A DNA stretch of 64,000 nucleotides. Origin: Streptomyces sp. NBC_00306 (GTDB taxonomy: Bacteria > Actinomycetota > Actinomycetes > Streptomycetales > Streptomycetaceae). Positions 53,179 through 61,598 of this stretch are shown piece by piece (the first letter of the stretch is position 1; each line of letters begins with the position of its first letter). The stretch is from assembly GCF_036169555.1 (NCBI RefSeq), contig NZ_CP108032.1:7998001-8062000 (forward strand). Direction: 5' to 3'. The position numbers and the translations under genes were made by a program. The notes below the pieces were generated by a model. It searched no databases, was not told where the DNA came from, and saw nothing but the letters and a program-made list of their open reading frames with translations.

Positions 53179-55797
53179 TCATGCCCACTCCACGCCGAGG
53201 TCGGCGAGGGCTGCCCGTTGGGGTTCGGTGAGGCCTTGGCGGCGTTGTTTCTGGTTGGCGTACCAGATGCCGAGGGCGAGTTCATGTTCTTCACCGTCGA
53301 TGAGGATCGTCTCGCGGTGCGGCCGGCGAACCGTCGTGGTGCCCTCTCGTGCGATGTACTGCGCGAGTGCAGTCACGCCGCGCTGGAACGCCAGCGACAT
53401 CGGCCTCTTCGCGGCAGCCTTCGCCCGCGGCGCAGTCAGCGGCTTCGGGGCTGGCGTGATGCCCAGTCGGGTGAGGCGCTGTTGCTGCGCTTTGGAGAGC
53501 TGGCTCCAGTCGCGGGACTGCCTGTTGATCCATGTGCCGAGGTCGTCGCCGTTGAAGAGAACACCCGGTTCGATGACCGGTAGTAGGCCGTCGGCGTCGA
53601 GGAGGTCGGCAAGCACGCGGTAGTGGCGTTGCCAGTCCAGTGGCCAGGGGCAGTTCCAGTCGGGGTCGATCGCGGTGAGCTGTGCCGCGCGTCGTTCGGC
53701 GCGGTCGGTGTCTTTGCTGAGGCCTCCCTTCCTGCGGAGGTTGGCCATGTGCTGCCCGACTGGGACCGGTTCGCTCTCGCCGCTCTCGACGTCCTCCCAC
53801 ACGGCGTCTTGCCGGGGGGCCAGGTGCCCGTGCGCGCGGTGGAAGGAGCGCAGCGCGGATAGCTTCTTTTCCCAGGCTTCGTCGCCCGGTTCCCACACCA
53901 TGCCGGCTGCGTCAAGCAGTTCGCGGCGGTGCTCGTCGAGGAGACCTGCGCGGTAGTTGCGGCGCTGTTCGTGGATCCATGCCCCGAGGTTGAACGGCTC
54001 GTTGTTGATGGTCACGGTGGTGTCGTAGGGGACTGGGCGGCGGCCGGTGATCCCGTGGTGGGTGCGCCAGTTCTGCAGGGCCTGCCAGCCTTCCAGCCAG
54101 ACGGTCGCGTCGGGGCGGATGACACGGGTGCGGACGAACGCGGCGATCGTGGCAGGGTCGCGCGGGGAGGCGAAGTTCATCATCACGCTCACCGGCTCCG
54201 TCTCGGAGGCCTCGCCCTCACCGCCCCCCTCGCTCGTGCTGGTGGTGACGTGGTGCTTCTTCTCCCGGGGCTGACGGGTGAGGGAGCGAGAGGCGAGCTG
54301 CTCGACGATGCGTTCGTCGTGTGAGCGCAGGCCTTGGAGGATGTCGACGAGGGGCTGGAAGCTGGCGGAGGCGACCATGTTCGTGGGGTCCTCGCCCGGT
54401 TGCAGGAAGACGGGCACGATGATGCGGCAGGTCTTCGCCGTCCCATCCGGGTTCGGGCGCAGACCGCGGCCGATGTTCTGCACGATCTGCACCATCGACC
54501 CGCGGGCGCCGACGATGCACACGGCCTCCACCCCCCGCTCACCGACGATGTCGACACCTTCGCCGAGAACCCTCACGGAGGCGAGGAACGCGCGGTGCAC
54601 GCGCCGGCTGTCGGCGTTGATGCCGTTCGCGAACTGCCGCAGGACCTGACGGCGGTGGGCGATGGGGTGGTCGCCGCACAGCCAGTCGGCCCATACCCGG
54701 TTCGCTGGCACATGCAGCTCCCGTGCCAGGTCCTCCAGGTCGTTCGGCTCGGCATGGATGGAGGATGCGGGCCGGGCATCGGCTTCGGCCAGCGCATGCT
54801 CGGACACCTGCGTCTCATGGAGCTCTGCGGCCGTGACGGGCAGGTTCGCCGCGAACGCTTTCGCCTCCTCGACCTGCTGGTGGAAGGTGAGCACGGTACG
54901 CAGGTTGAGCTTCGCCGCGTGCTCGAGGAGCGCTGACTGCAGCAGCGCCAGGCGGCGGCCGCGCATCGCGTCCTCGGACAGGCCGACCGAGAAGTCGGGG
55001 TCTTCGATCTCCAGGACGTCGATCTCGAAGGGTGCGAGGATGCCGCGTTCCACCGCCTCGGACAGGCCGAGTTCGTAGATCCGCTCGCCGTAGACGCCGT
55101 CGAGGTCCGAGGCCATCGTCGCCAGCGCCATCTCTTCGCCGTCGCGGCCGCGGGCGGGCCGGGCCGGTGCGAGGATCCGCGGGGTCGCGGTCAGGTACAG
55201 ACGGAAGGCTGCGGGGATGCGCTTGTTGTCGTGGATGGCGGCCCACGGCTTTCCCAGGTCACCGGCGGTTCCGTGAGCCTCGTCGATGACGGCGAGGTCG
55301 AATGGGGCCAATTGCTGCCCGTACAGGGCCGGGCCGCCGGCGAGCGCGGTCTCCAGCGGGCCACGGACCCGGCCCGACGGATCGCTCGGATCCTCGCGGT
55401 CGACGAGGGAGGCATACGTTGCCAGGACCACGACCGGCCCGGTCCCGGCCCACAGGGCGAGCTGGATCGGGTTCGTCGTCGTCCGCACGCCCAGAGCGTC
55501 CAGGACCTCGTCCTTCTCGATCGAGCACACCGCCACCATCGGCGCCGTGTGCCCGACCCTGCGCCACGACTCAGCCGTCTGCACCAGCAGTTCAAGCGTC
55601 GGCACCATGACCAGGACCCGCCCGTGCCGGTGGAGGTCCAAGGCGGCGGAGGCAGCGGTGTAGGTCTTGCCCGAACCGGTCGCGGAGACGACCGTCGCCC
55701 GCAGACCACGCCCCGACTGCGGGGAGCGTGCAGAAGCGGCACGGGCCTTGATAATCCGCCGCTTCGCTTCCACCTGATGCTCACGGAGCCTGATCAC
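53179..55797 (-). CDS. DEAD/DEAH helicase with helicase-associated domains
   Basis: An 872-aa superfamily 2 helicase. Motif I is SATGSGKTYTA (residues 38-48), motif II is DEAH (172-175), motif III is TATP (203-206), and motif VI is QNIGRGLRP. The C-terminal 300 residues contain repeated helicase-associated modules (LGAWIHEQRRNYRAGLLDEH; LGTWINRQSRDWSQLSKAQQ; LGIWYANQKQRRQGLTEPQR). Large helicases of this sort are common near Streptomyces telomeres and on linear plasmids. GTG 55797 has GGGGAGGAA upstream. Its position beside tap-tpg suggests a role in end maintenance or conjugative transfer, which is inference. Confidence 0.88.
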   Translation of the reverse strand: MIRLREHQVEAKRRIIKARAASARSPQSGRGLRATVVSATGSGKTYTAASAALDLHRHGRVLVMVPTLELLVQTAESWRRVGHTAPMVAVCSIEKDEVLDALGVRTTTNPIQLALWAGTGPVVVLATYASLVDREDPSDPSGRVRGPLETALAGGPALYGQQLAPFDLAVIDEAHGTAGDLGKPWAAIHDNKRIPAAFRLYLTATPRILAPARPARGRDGEEMALATMASDLDGVYGERIYELGLSEAVERGILAPFEIDVLEIEDPDFSVGLSEDAMRGRRLALLQSALLEHAAKLNLRTVLTFHQQVEEAKAFAANLPVTAAELHETQVSEHALAEADARPASSIHAEPNDLEDLARELHVPANRVWADWLCGDHPIAHRRQVLRQFANGINADSRRVHRAFLASVRVLGEGVDIVGERGVEAVCIVGARGSMVQIVQNIGRGLRPNPDGTAKTCRIIVPVFLQPGEDPTNMVASASFQPLVDILQGLRSHDERIVEQLASRSLTRQPREKKHHVTTSTSEGGGEGEASETEPVSVMMNFASPRDPATIAAFVRTRVIRPDATVWLEGWQALQNWRTHHGITGRRPVPYDTTVTINNEPFNLGAWIHEQRRNYRAGLLDEHRRELLDAAGMVWEPGDEAWEKKLSALRSFHRAHGHLAPRQDAVWEDVESGESEPVPVGQHMANLRRKGGLSKDTDRAERRAAQLTAIDPDWNCPWPLDWQRHYRVLADLLDADGLLPVIEPGVLFNGDDLGTWINRQSRDWSQLSKAQQQRLTRLGITPAPKPLTAPRAKAAAKRPMSLAFQRGVTALAQYIAREGTTTVRRPHRETILIDGEEHELALGIWYANQKQRRQGLTEPQRAALADLGVEWA

Positions 55798-56289
55798 GAG
55801 CTATTTCCTCCCCTGAACCACGAATTCCAGGCTATCGACATCGGACTGTTCGGAACGTGAGGAACCGGCGAACGGCGCGGTGGTCAGACCTGGGCCCAGT
55901 CCGAGTTGCAATCAGCCCGCCCAGCCGATGCCACGGAGCTCGATCGCACCGGCGTGCGGCAGGTACTGGATCCAACAGCGAGGTCCGAACGCCTCGCGGA
56001 TCTCCTCCACCGAGCCCGGAGCGCGGACATCGGGCCAGGCCACCCGCCGGCCCCAGGCCCGCCGGTGCCTAGGGTGTGCGGGAGATCATCCGACAAAAGG
56101 AGTACGTGCATGGGTTTGCGGGCCATTGTGACGTTCGATGCCGCCGTCGGCCGCGGGGTCGGGAACGGGCTCGCCGCCTGGTACGGCGCCGCCCTCGCGG
56201 GCCCTCTGCAAGAGCTCGTCGAACGGGAGCGGCTGGGGACTGTGTTCACCCTGGCGCGGGCTGCCGGTGCGGTCGGGGTTGTGCGAAAC
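55798..56289. other. No firm gene seen
   Basis: A 490-base stretch upstream of the helicase. A minus-strand tail ending near 55913 (VEEIREAFGPRCWIQYLPHA) resembles a protein end but has no start or family. The helicase promoter should lie here. Confidence 0.4.
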
Positions 56290-57230
56290 GGCTGGAGGTA
56301 GGCGCGACGGTTCCGTAGCCGCAGTGTAGCCGTGTGTCTTGATCTCTTCCCAGAGGGTCCAGGCGTTCGTGCAGCCCTCCGCCCATCGCTCGTGCAGGTA
56401 GGGCTTGAAATCGTCGAGCTTGGTCGGGCGGTTCTGCCACTGCCCCTGGAACAGGTCTTCCGGCCTCGCGGCGTCTGCCAGCCGTTGGACGGTGCGGTAG
56501 GTCATGCCCAGCTGTCGCTGGATCGAGCGTCGGCTGTGGCCGGCAGCCAGCAGCGCGTGGACGCTGGCGGGCTTGACCCGGGTACGGTCGGCGAACCGGT
56601 GCCCGGTGGGCCGTGGCGACCCGTTCTCGGCCGGTGCTGGAGCCGGAACCGTCTGCGGCACCGACTCGGCGAAGGCCGCGCGGAAGCACGAGCGGTGGCG
56701 GGAGATACACCGCTCTGCCGCTTCGCCGAGGTTGCGCTACAGATGGAACCGGTCGGCGACCTGGACCGCGGTGGGCGCCCCATGCTCGCACCCCCGGCAA
56801 AGAACGGGGCGCGATCGCGACAGACGACCTTGATGCCCAGGCGTTCGGCCAGCCAGGTCGCGACCTGCCTGCCTCGCGATCCGGCAGCAGGTCCACCGGC
56901 CTGCGGGTCTCGACGTCGACCAGCACGGTCCCGTAGACACGGCCCCTGCGCATCGCGTACTCGTCGACGCCGACCACACGCGGGACCTGTGGCAGGAGAT
57001 CCGGGAGAGCATCGACCAGACGCAGGACCGTATTCCGGCTGCCCCTCGCCCCGAAGACGTCGGCCAGCCGGGCACCAGCGCGGCCCAGCCAGGGCGAGGC
57101 CGACCTCGGCCGGCACCGACCGCGTTCGTTCGGTCCGCTGGGTGTACCGGCCCTCCGAACCATCCCTGCATTGCCCTCGGCTGAAGCAGAGGTCCCGGCC
57201 AGTCCTTGCAACTGATCGCTCCCAGAGCGC
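56290..57230 (-). mobile_element. ISL3-family transposase, frameshifted relic
   Basis: A nearly full-length but broken TnpA on the minus strand. Frames in order read VVGVDEYAMRRGRVYGTVLV (first catalytic Asp), ETRRPVDLLPDREA, LAERLGIKVVCRDRAPFFAG (second Asp), AVQVADRFHL, then the long C-terminal part with RVKPASVHALLAAGHSRRSI, QRQLGMTYRTVQRLADAARP and CTNAWTLWEEIKTHGY. At least three frameshifts occur and both ends are lost. No terminal inverted repeats were seen. Confidence 0.88.
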
Positions 57231-57253
57231 GGTCGAGCGCGTCGAGAGCGAAT

Positions 57254-58063
57254 CTATTCGTCAGATACGGCCTCGTGGGCCTCCGGTGATTGGTCGAGGG
57301 TGAAGAGGCCGCCGTCGGGATCGCGGAGTGTCGCCTGGTGCCCGCCGGCCCATTCGGCGTCGGTGACGGTACTTCCACCGTTGTCCAGAGCAAGCGCGAC
57401 TGCCGTGCCCAGGTGGGGAACCTTGAAGTGGACCAGCCAGCGCGGTCGAAGGTGAGGCTTCGGTGCGCCTTCCTCGACTGGGCCGCTGTTCAGGCGGGCA
57501 ACAGGTTCGCCACGCTGCCGGAGCACGACCTGATCGTCTTCGTATGAGATGTCGCAGCAGCCGTTACTGTCGTCCTTGCCCCAGCCCATGACCTCGCCGT
57601 AGAAGATCGCCGCGTCGAACGCGTTGACCGTACGGAGTTCCAGCCAGGCAGGCGACCGGCGCAGGCTGACACTCCACTCGGCCAGAACGTCCCCGTCCCA
57701 TATGCCGAAGACGGCTCCGTGGGGGTCGGCCGCCAGCGCTGCCCGGCCGCCAGGCGGATAGGAGACTGGGCCCACCCCGAGCGTGCCTCCCCGCTCACGT
57801 ACCCGTGCGACGACCTCGTCGGCGTCATAGGCGGCGAAATACGGTGTCCATGCCACCGGCACGGCGAACTCCGCCGCCACTGCCCCGATGCCGGCCACCG
57901 GCACCCCATCGACTTCCGCAACCGAAAAGGCACGGCCGAAACGACCCTGCCGGAATGACCAGCCCAGGACCGCCGCGTAGAAGCGCTCTGCCGCCTGGCG
58001 ATCCCGCGTTGCCAGGCTCAGCCAGCACGGAGCGCCGAACACGTTCGCTGCCACCCGAACCAC
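57254..58063 (-). CDS. Two-domain VOC/glyoxalase-like protein
   Basis: A 269-aa protein with two VOC modules. The first (CWLSLATRDRQAAERFYAAV, GWSFRQGRFGRAFSVAEVDG) ends with a DPHGAVFGIW strand. The second (WLELRTVNAFDAAIFYGEVM) ends with DPDGGLFTLDQ. GTG 58063 is chosen for AGGGAGGA upstream; a GTG at 58102 is also in frame. Such tandem VOC proteins are often annotated as glyoxalase or hydrolase-like, with unknown substrates. It lies just upstream of the IS relic. Confidence 0.85.
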   Translation of the reverse strand: MVRVAANVFGAPCWLSLATRDRQAAERFYAAVLGWSFRQGRFGRAFSVAEVDGVPVAGIGAVAAEFAVPVAWTPYFAAYDADEVVARVRERGGTLGVGPVSYPPGGRAALAADPHGAVFGIWDGDVLAEWSVSLRRSPAWLELRTVNAFDAAIFYGEVMGWGKDDSNGCCDISYEDDQVVLRQRGEPVARLNSGPVEEGAPKPHLRPRWLVHFKVPHLGTAVALALDNGGSTVTDAEWAGGHQATLRDPDGGLFTLDQSPEAHEAVSDE

Positions 58064-58389
58064 GGGGATTCCTCCCTTCCCGGCCACCTCCAGTCGTACC
58101 ACCGCTCTATCGGTGCGAATGCCCTGAAACGGGCACGCTAGGCCAGGCGGGGGTGCTGATTGGATCCACCTGGCGCGGTGTGCGGCTCGGTCAGGCCGGC
58201 CGGTTGTTCAGCCGTACCGGCTACATCTTCTGGCGAGTTCGGCCCTCCGCTTCTTGTGGCGGGATGACAGTAAGAGGTGCTGTGGCTAGCGTGTATCGCT
58301 GCGGGTAGTCAACTTTGCACTGTCCGCTACTTGTGCTGCTCTGCGTTCTACGACGGTTGGCAGCACCCTGAATTCGTTAGGGAAAGCGC
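58064..58389. other. Promoter and long leader of cold-shock gene
   Basis: A 326-base gap between divergent genes. Cold-shock genes often have long structured leaders, and the AT-richer part near 58310-58390 may be one. No hairpin was assigned. Confidence 0.4.
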
Positions 58390-58596
58390 ATGGCGACCGG
58401 AACGGTGAAGTGGTTCAACGCGGACAAAGGCTTTGGCTTCATCCAGCAAGACGATGGCGGGCCGGATGTGTTCGTCCACTTCTCCGCGATCCAGACAACC
58501 GGCTTCAAAGAGCTGGCCGAAGGCGCCAAGGTTGAGTTCGACGTCGTCCAGGGCCCCAAGGGACCGCAGGCCGAGCAGGTCATGCCCATCGGGTAG
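58390..58596 (+). CDS. Cold-shock protein (CspA-like)
   Basis: A 68-aa single cold-shock domain, the standard size. The nucleic-acid-binding motifs KGFGFI (RNP1) and VFVHF (RNP2) are intact, and the chain begins with the family's GTVKWFNADKG. It should bind single-stranded RNA or DNA and act as an RNA chaperone. AGGGAAA precedes ATG 58390. It is monocistronic; its role need not be limited to cold, since Streptomyces carry several copies. Confidence 0.95.
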   Translation: MATGTVKWFNADKGFGFIQQDDGGPDVFVHFSAIQTTGFKELAEGAKVEFDVVQGPKGPQAEQVMPIG

Positions 58597-58745
58597 CCGG
58601 CGCCGGGTGTCAACGCTGCCTTCCCGGCTCTCACATGATCGGCTGTCCAGCAGTTGAGAGAGTCGGTCCCGTCCGGCGACCTGCCGCACTGCCTCCAAGC
58701 CTTGTGGTACAGCGTCATTGGCACTCCACGCGTAGGGTCGTGCGT

Positions 58746-59195
58746 ATGCCGGGTCTCACGCTCGACCAGGTCGAGGCCATCGCGCGAAGAGCGCACGCGC
58801 ACGAGGTGGACGTCACTGGACGCCCCTACATGGAGCACGTCCAGGCGGTGGTCGACGGTGTGCGGGAGCGGGGCGGCTCGAAGGAGCAACTCGCCGCCGC
58901 CTGGCTGCACGACACGCTGGAGAACGACGTGCTCACCCGGGAGTGGCTCGACTCGGCCGAACTGGCTCAGGCAGTGAAAGACCTGGTCGACGCCATGACC
59001 AAAAGGCCCGGGGAGAGCGACGAGTCCTACACCCGCCGCATCCTCACGACCCGTGGCGCCCTCCTCATCAAGGATGCCGACCTCGCCCACAACGCCGACC
59101 CGAACCGGCTCGCGCTCCTCGACGAACCCACCCGCAACCGACTCAGGGAGAAATACACGGTGCTGCGCGAGCTGCTCGGCCTGCCGGCTGGATAG
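58746..59195 (+). CDS. HD-domain hydrolase, single-domain RelA/SpoT-like
   Basis: A 149-aa HD-superfamily protein. The pattern HVQAVVDGV (His31), AAWLHDTLEN (His55-Asp56) and LLIKDADLAHNAD matches the (p)ppGpp hydrolase domain of RelA/SpoT and the stand-alone MESH1-type enzymes. There is no synthetase domain. If the assignment is right it would lower ppGpp or hydrolyse a related nucleotide. ATG 58746 starts the conserved fold. The stop codon lies inside a 46-bp tandem duplication. Confidence 0.85.
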   Translation: MPGLTLDQVEAIARRAHAHEVDVTGRPYMEHVQAVVDGVRERGGSKEQLAAAWLHDTLENDVLTREWLDSAELAQAVKDLVDAMTKRPGESDESYTRRILTTRGALLIKDADLAHNADPNRLALLDEPTRNRLREKYTVLRELLGLPAG

Positions 59196-59280
59196 CGGCT
59201 CAGTGCGGCTCTCTCTGCCAAGTGGCGATGCAAGTGGATAGCGGCTCAGTGCGGCTCTCTCTGCCAAGTGGCGATGCAAG
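59189..59280 (+). repeat. Perfect 46-bp tandem duplication
   Basis: Two identical 46-bp units (59189-59234 and 59235-59280) begin with TGGATAGCGGCTCAG and end with GGCGATGCAAG. The first unit contains the stop codon of the HD gene, so the protein is unchanged. The exactness implies a recent slippage or unequal exchange event. Confidence 0.95.
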
Positions 59281-59488
59281 CCATGGGCCCGCCGTGTGCC
59301 ACGCGAGTGCCTGGCATCGGCGCTGCAGCCGGGACCTGTGCTGTCTCGCAGGAGGCGGCACACGAGGGAATGACGGATGCTGTTGGGTGCGGTTGCTGGG
59401 CCGGGCATGCGGTGGGTGGTCGCGGGAAGGCGCTGGGTGAGGTGGGCCGTCGGGTCTGCTGAGTCCTTCGACGGTGAGGAGAGGTGTC

Positions 59489-59815
59489 ATGCCGGCTGGT
59501 TCCAGTCCCAAGCGGGAGCGTCAGTACGAGCACATCAAGGAAGGCGCCGAGAAGCGCGGTGCCTCGGCCGGCCGGGCGAAGGAGATCGCGTCCCGGACGG
59601 TCAACAAGGAGCGCGCCAGGTCGGGGGAGTCGAAGACGGCGAGCAAGACGTCCACGAAGGACAAGAAGTCCGCCTCCCAGCGCGGTGGTGAGCGCTCTCA
59701 CAGCGGTTCGCAGGGCCCGACGAGGGACCAGCTGTACGCGGAGGCGAAGAAGAAGAACATCGAGGGCCGTTCCTCGATGAACAAGGATCAGCTGCGCAAG
59801 GCCGTCGGCCGCTGA
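59489..59815 (+). CDS. Basic low-complexity protein with Rho_N-like tail
   Basis: A 108-aa, Lys/Arg/Ser-rich protein (SPKRERQYEHIKEGAEKRGA, KTASKTSTKDKKSASQRGGE). The C-terminus (TRDQLYAEAKKKNIEGRSSM, NKDQLRKAVGR) is a short SAP/Rho_N-like helical motif. Relatives are annotated as plasmid stabilisation proteins in Streptomyces, though the evidence for that name is thin. GGAGAGG lies five bases upstream of ATG 59489. A terminator hairpin follows 20 bp after the stop. Confidence 0.85.
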   Translation: MPAGSSPKRERQYEHIKEGAEKRGASAGRAKEIASRTVNKERARSGESKTASKTSTKDKKSASQRGGERSHSGSQGPTRDQLYAEAKKKNIEGRSSMNKDQLRKAVGR

Positions 59816-59835
59816 ACCTGAGACCGCTCACATGA

Positions 59836-59879
59836 CGCCGCGGCAGTCGGCGCGCGAGAAGCGCGTGGCTGCCGCGGCG
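59836..59879 (+). terminator. Hairpin terminator
   Basis: Arms CGCCGCGGCAG and CTGCCGCGGCG enclose an inner CGCGC-GAGAA-GCGCG hairpin. It lies 20 bp after the stop of the basic protein gene. Confidence 0.8.
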
Positions 59880-60065
59880 CCGTGCTGAGGCCGGTAGCGC
59901 CCGGGCAGGAGCACGTTGCCTGGGGCAGTGGGTGGACAGAGCATCGAGGAGGTCGCCGGCCTTCGGGTCCGGCAGCGCGCGGGCGACGTCCGCCTGGCCG
60001 ACCAGGTCATGCCCGTCGGTCACGGCAGCCGGCGGGACCCGGTGTCCCGCCGGCGGGCATATCCG

Positions 60066-60500
60066 TCAGGCGGCCTGGATGAGTTCGGCGCGACCGAACA
60101 GGAGGGCGTAGCCCGGGGCGAGTTGGGTCAGGATGCGGTCGAGGAGGTCGGGGCCTGCCAGGTCGGCGACGGTGGCGAGGACGGCGCCGGTGTCCCAGCG
60201 CGCGGTTGCGGGGGTTCCGCCCGTGCGGGCGGCGATCTCCTTGACGAAGCCGAAGCCGGTGAGGGGTTCGGCGGTGGGGATCTGGGCGGTGAAGGTGATC
60301 GCGGCCTCGATGGGGAGGCGAGCGGCGAGTTCGACCCGTTCCTCGCCGGAGAGCTGGCGGCCGAGGCCGGTCATCACGGCGTGTACGGCTTCCGCTGCCC
60401 GCTCGCGTGTCGGGTACGCGCCTGCGTAGCGGATCCTTTCGAGCATCTGGTCGAACGTCATCTCCAGGGAGCGGGGGGCTGGTGCAGGCTGGACGAACAT
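60066..60500 (-). CDS. DUF2267 protein, copy A
   Basis: A 144-aa soluble helical protein. The DUF2267 pattern is visible: FDQMLERIRYAGAYPTRERA, AVMTGLGRQLSGEERVELAA, LLDRILTQLAPGYALLFGRA. The start at 60500 begins the conserved sequence; the ribosome site is weak. It lies 37 bp after a second DUF2267 gene on the same strand, and both sit beside hsp18. Function is unknown; the neighbours suggest a heat or stress role. Confidence 0.85.
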   Translation of the reverse strand: MFVQPAPAPRSLEMTFDQMLERIRYAGAYPTRERAAEAVHAVMTGLGRQLSGEERVELAARLPIEAAITFTAQIPTAEPLTGFGFVKEIAARTGGTPATARWDTGAVLATVADLAGPDLLDRILTQLAPGYALLFGRAELIQAA

Positions 60501-60537
60501 CGGAAGTGCTGCCTTTCTGATCCTGAGCGAGATGCAG

Positions 60538-60927
60538 TTATGTGGGCTCGGGGCGGCCGAAGAGCAGGTCGTATCCCGGGGGGAGCTGGAGCAGGACGCG
60601 GCGCGTGAGGTCCTCGCCGGCGGCATCTGCGGTCACACTCAGCACCGCGCTGACGTCCCAGGTGGCGGTCTGTTCGGTGGCTCCCTCGATCCAGGCCGAG
60701 GTGGCTCGCACGAAGCGGTCCGGTGGAAGCGGTTCGGCGGCTTGCAGCGGATTGAGCAGGATCAGGGCGAAGGTCTCCGGTAGCCGGGAGGCCAGCTCGG
60801 CCCGGACCTCACCGACGAGGTGCGCCCCCAACAGCGCGAGAACTGTGCGGGCCGCTCGTTCGGCTTCCTCACGGGTGCCGTATTCACCTCGGTCCTGAAC
60901 CTTTTCGAGGAATGCTTCCCATCGCAT
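60538..60927 (-). CDS. DUF2267 protein, copy B
   Basis: A 129-aa paralogue of the 60066 protein: RWEAFLEKVQDRGEYGTREE, LLGAHLVGEVRAELASRLPE, LTRRVLLQLPPGYDLLFGRP. ATG 60927 is chosen for AAGGGGG eight bases upstream; the frame is open further 5' without homology. It precedes copy A in a two-gene unit downstream of hsp18, with 110 bp between them, so read-through from hsp18 is possible. Confidence 0.87.
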   Translation of the reverse strand: MRWEAFLEKVQDRGEYGTREEAERAARTVLALLGAHLVGEVRAELASRLPETFALILLNPLQAAEPLPPDRFVRATSAWIEGATEQTATWDVSAVLSVTADAAGEDLTRRVLLQLPPGYDLLFGRPEPT

Positions 60928-61037
60928 GGCACTGCCCCCTTCTGCCATGGGTCGGTTGTTCTTCATGGCGCGCGGAGGACGGGAGGGAGGGGGAGATCGG
61001 GTTCCGTTCTCCGCGGCTCGTGCGGTGGTTCGGCGAC

Positions 61038-61469
61038 TCAGCCGCTGATCTGCCGGGGCGATTGCTCGCCGATGGCGATCTTGCGGGGCTTGGCCCGCTC
61101 GGCGATCGGGATCCGCAGGGTCAGGACGCCCGCGTCGTAGTCGGCCGTGATGCGCTCGGTGTCGAGGGTGTCGGCCAGCACGAGCTGGCGGGAGAAGACA
61201 CCGAGTGGCCGCTCGGAGAGCTCCATCTGCACATCGTCGGCCTTGACGACCGGCCGGCGCTCGGCCCTGACGGTCAGCATGTTGCGCTCGACGTCGATGT
61301 CGATCGCTTCCCTTCCGACACCGGGCAGGTCGAGGGCGATCACATACTCGTCGCCCTCGCGATAGGCGTCCATCGGCATGGTCGAGGGCCGGGACCAGGT
61401 GCCGGGTGTGCCCAGGAGCTGCTGGGTGAGCCGGTCGAGTTCGCGGAACGGATCGGTGCGCATCAACAT
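61038..61469 (-). CDS. hsp18: Small heat-shock protein Hsp18
   Basis: A 143-aa alpha-crystallin-type chaperone that holds unfolding proteins during heat stress. The N-terminus (RTDPFRELDRLTQQLLG) is typical. The alpha-crystallin domain runs from about residue 33 (PMDAYREGDEYVIALDLPGV) to the VLTLRIPIAE strand near 120, with the conserved A-x-x-x-n-GVL pattern as ADYDAGVLTL. A C-terminal AKPRKIAIG anchor follows. GGAGGTG precedes ATG 61469. It is divergent from a RheA-like gene with the RheA operator between them, as in Streptomyces albus. Confidence 0.93.
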   Translation of the reverse strand: MLMRTDPFRELDRLTQQLLGTPGTWSRPSTMPMDAYREGDEYVIALDLPGVGREAIDIDVERNMLTVRAERRPVVKADDVQMELSERPLGVFSRQLVLADTLDTERITADYDAGVLTLRIPIAERAKPRKIAIGEQSPRQISG

Positions 61470-61535
61470 CGCGAAACACCTCCAGTCGGTTCAGGCAGAA
61501 ACTGCCAATGCGCTTCACCTGACACCGTTGTAACA

Positions 61536-61580
61536 TGTCATCCAAACGATGACAAGCACGATGTCGTCAGAAGGGTGACA
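61536..61580. promoter_or_regulatory. RheA-type operators
   Basis: TGTCATC-CAAAC-GATGACA (61536-61554) is a perfect 7-bp inverted repeat. It matches the TGTCATC-N5-GATGACA site that I recall for the thermosensing repressor RheA. A degenerate copy (TGTCGTC-AGAAG-GGTGACA) lies at 61562-61580, 26 bp further on and just before the rheA-like start. Confidence 0.82.
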
Positions 61581-61598
61581 CACACGGAAAGGGCCTCC

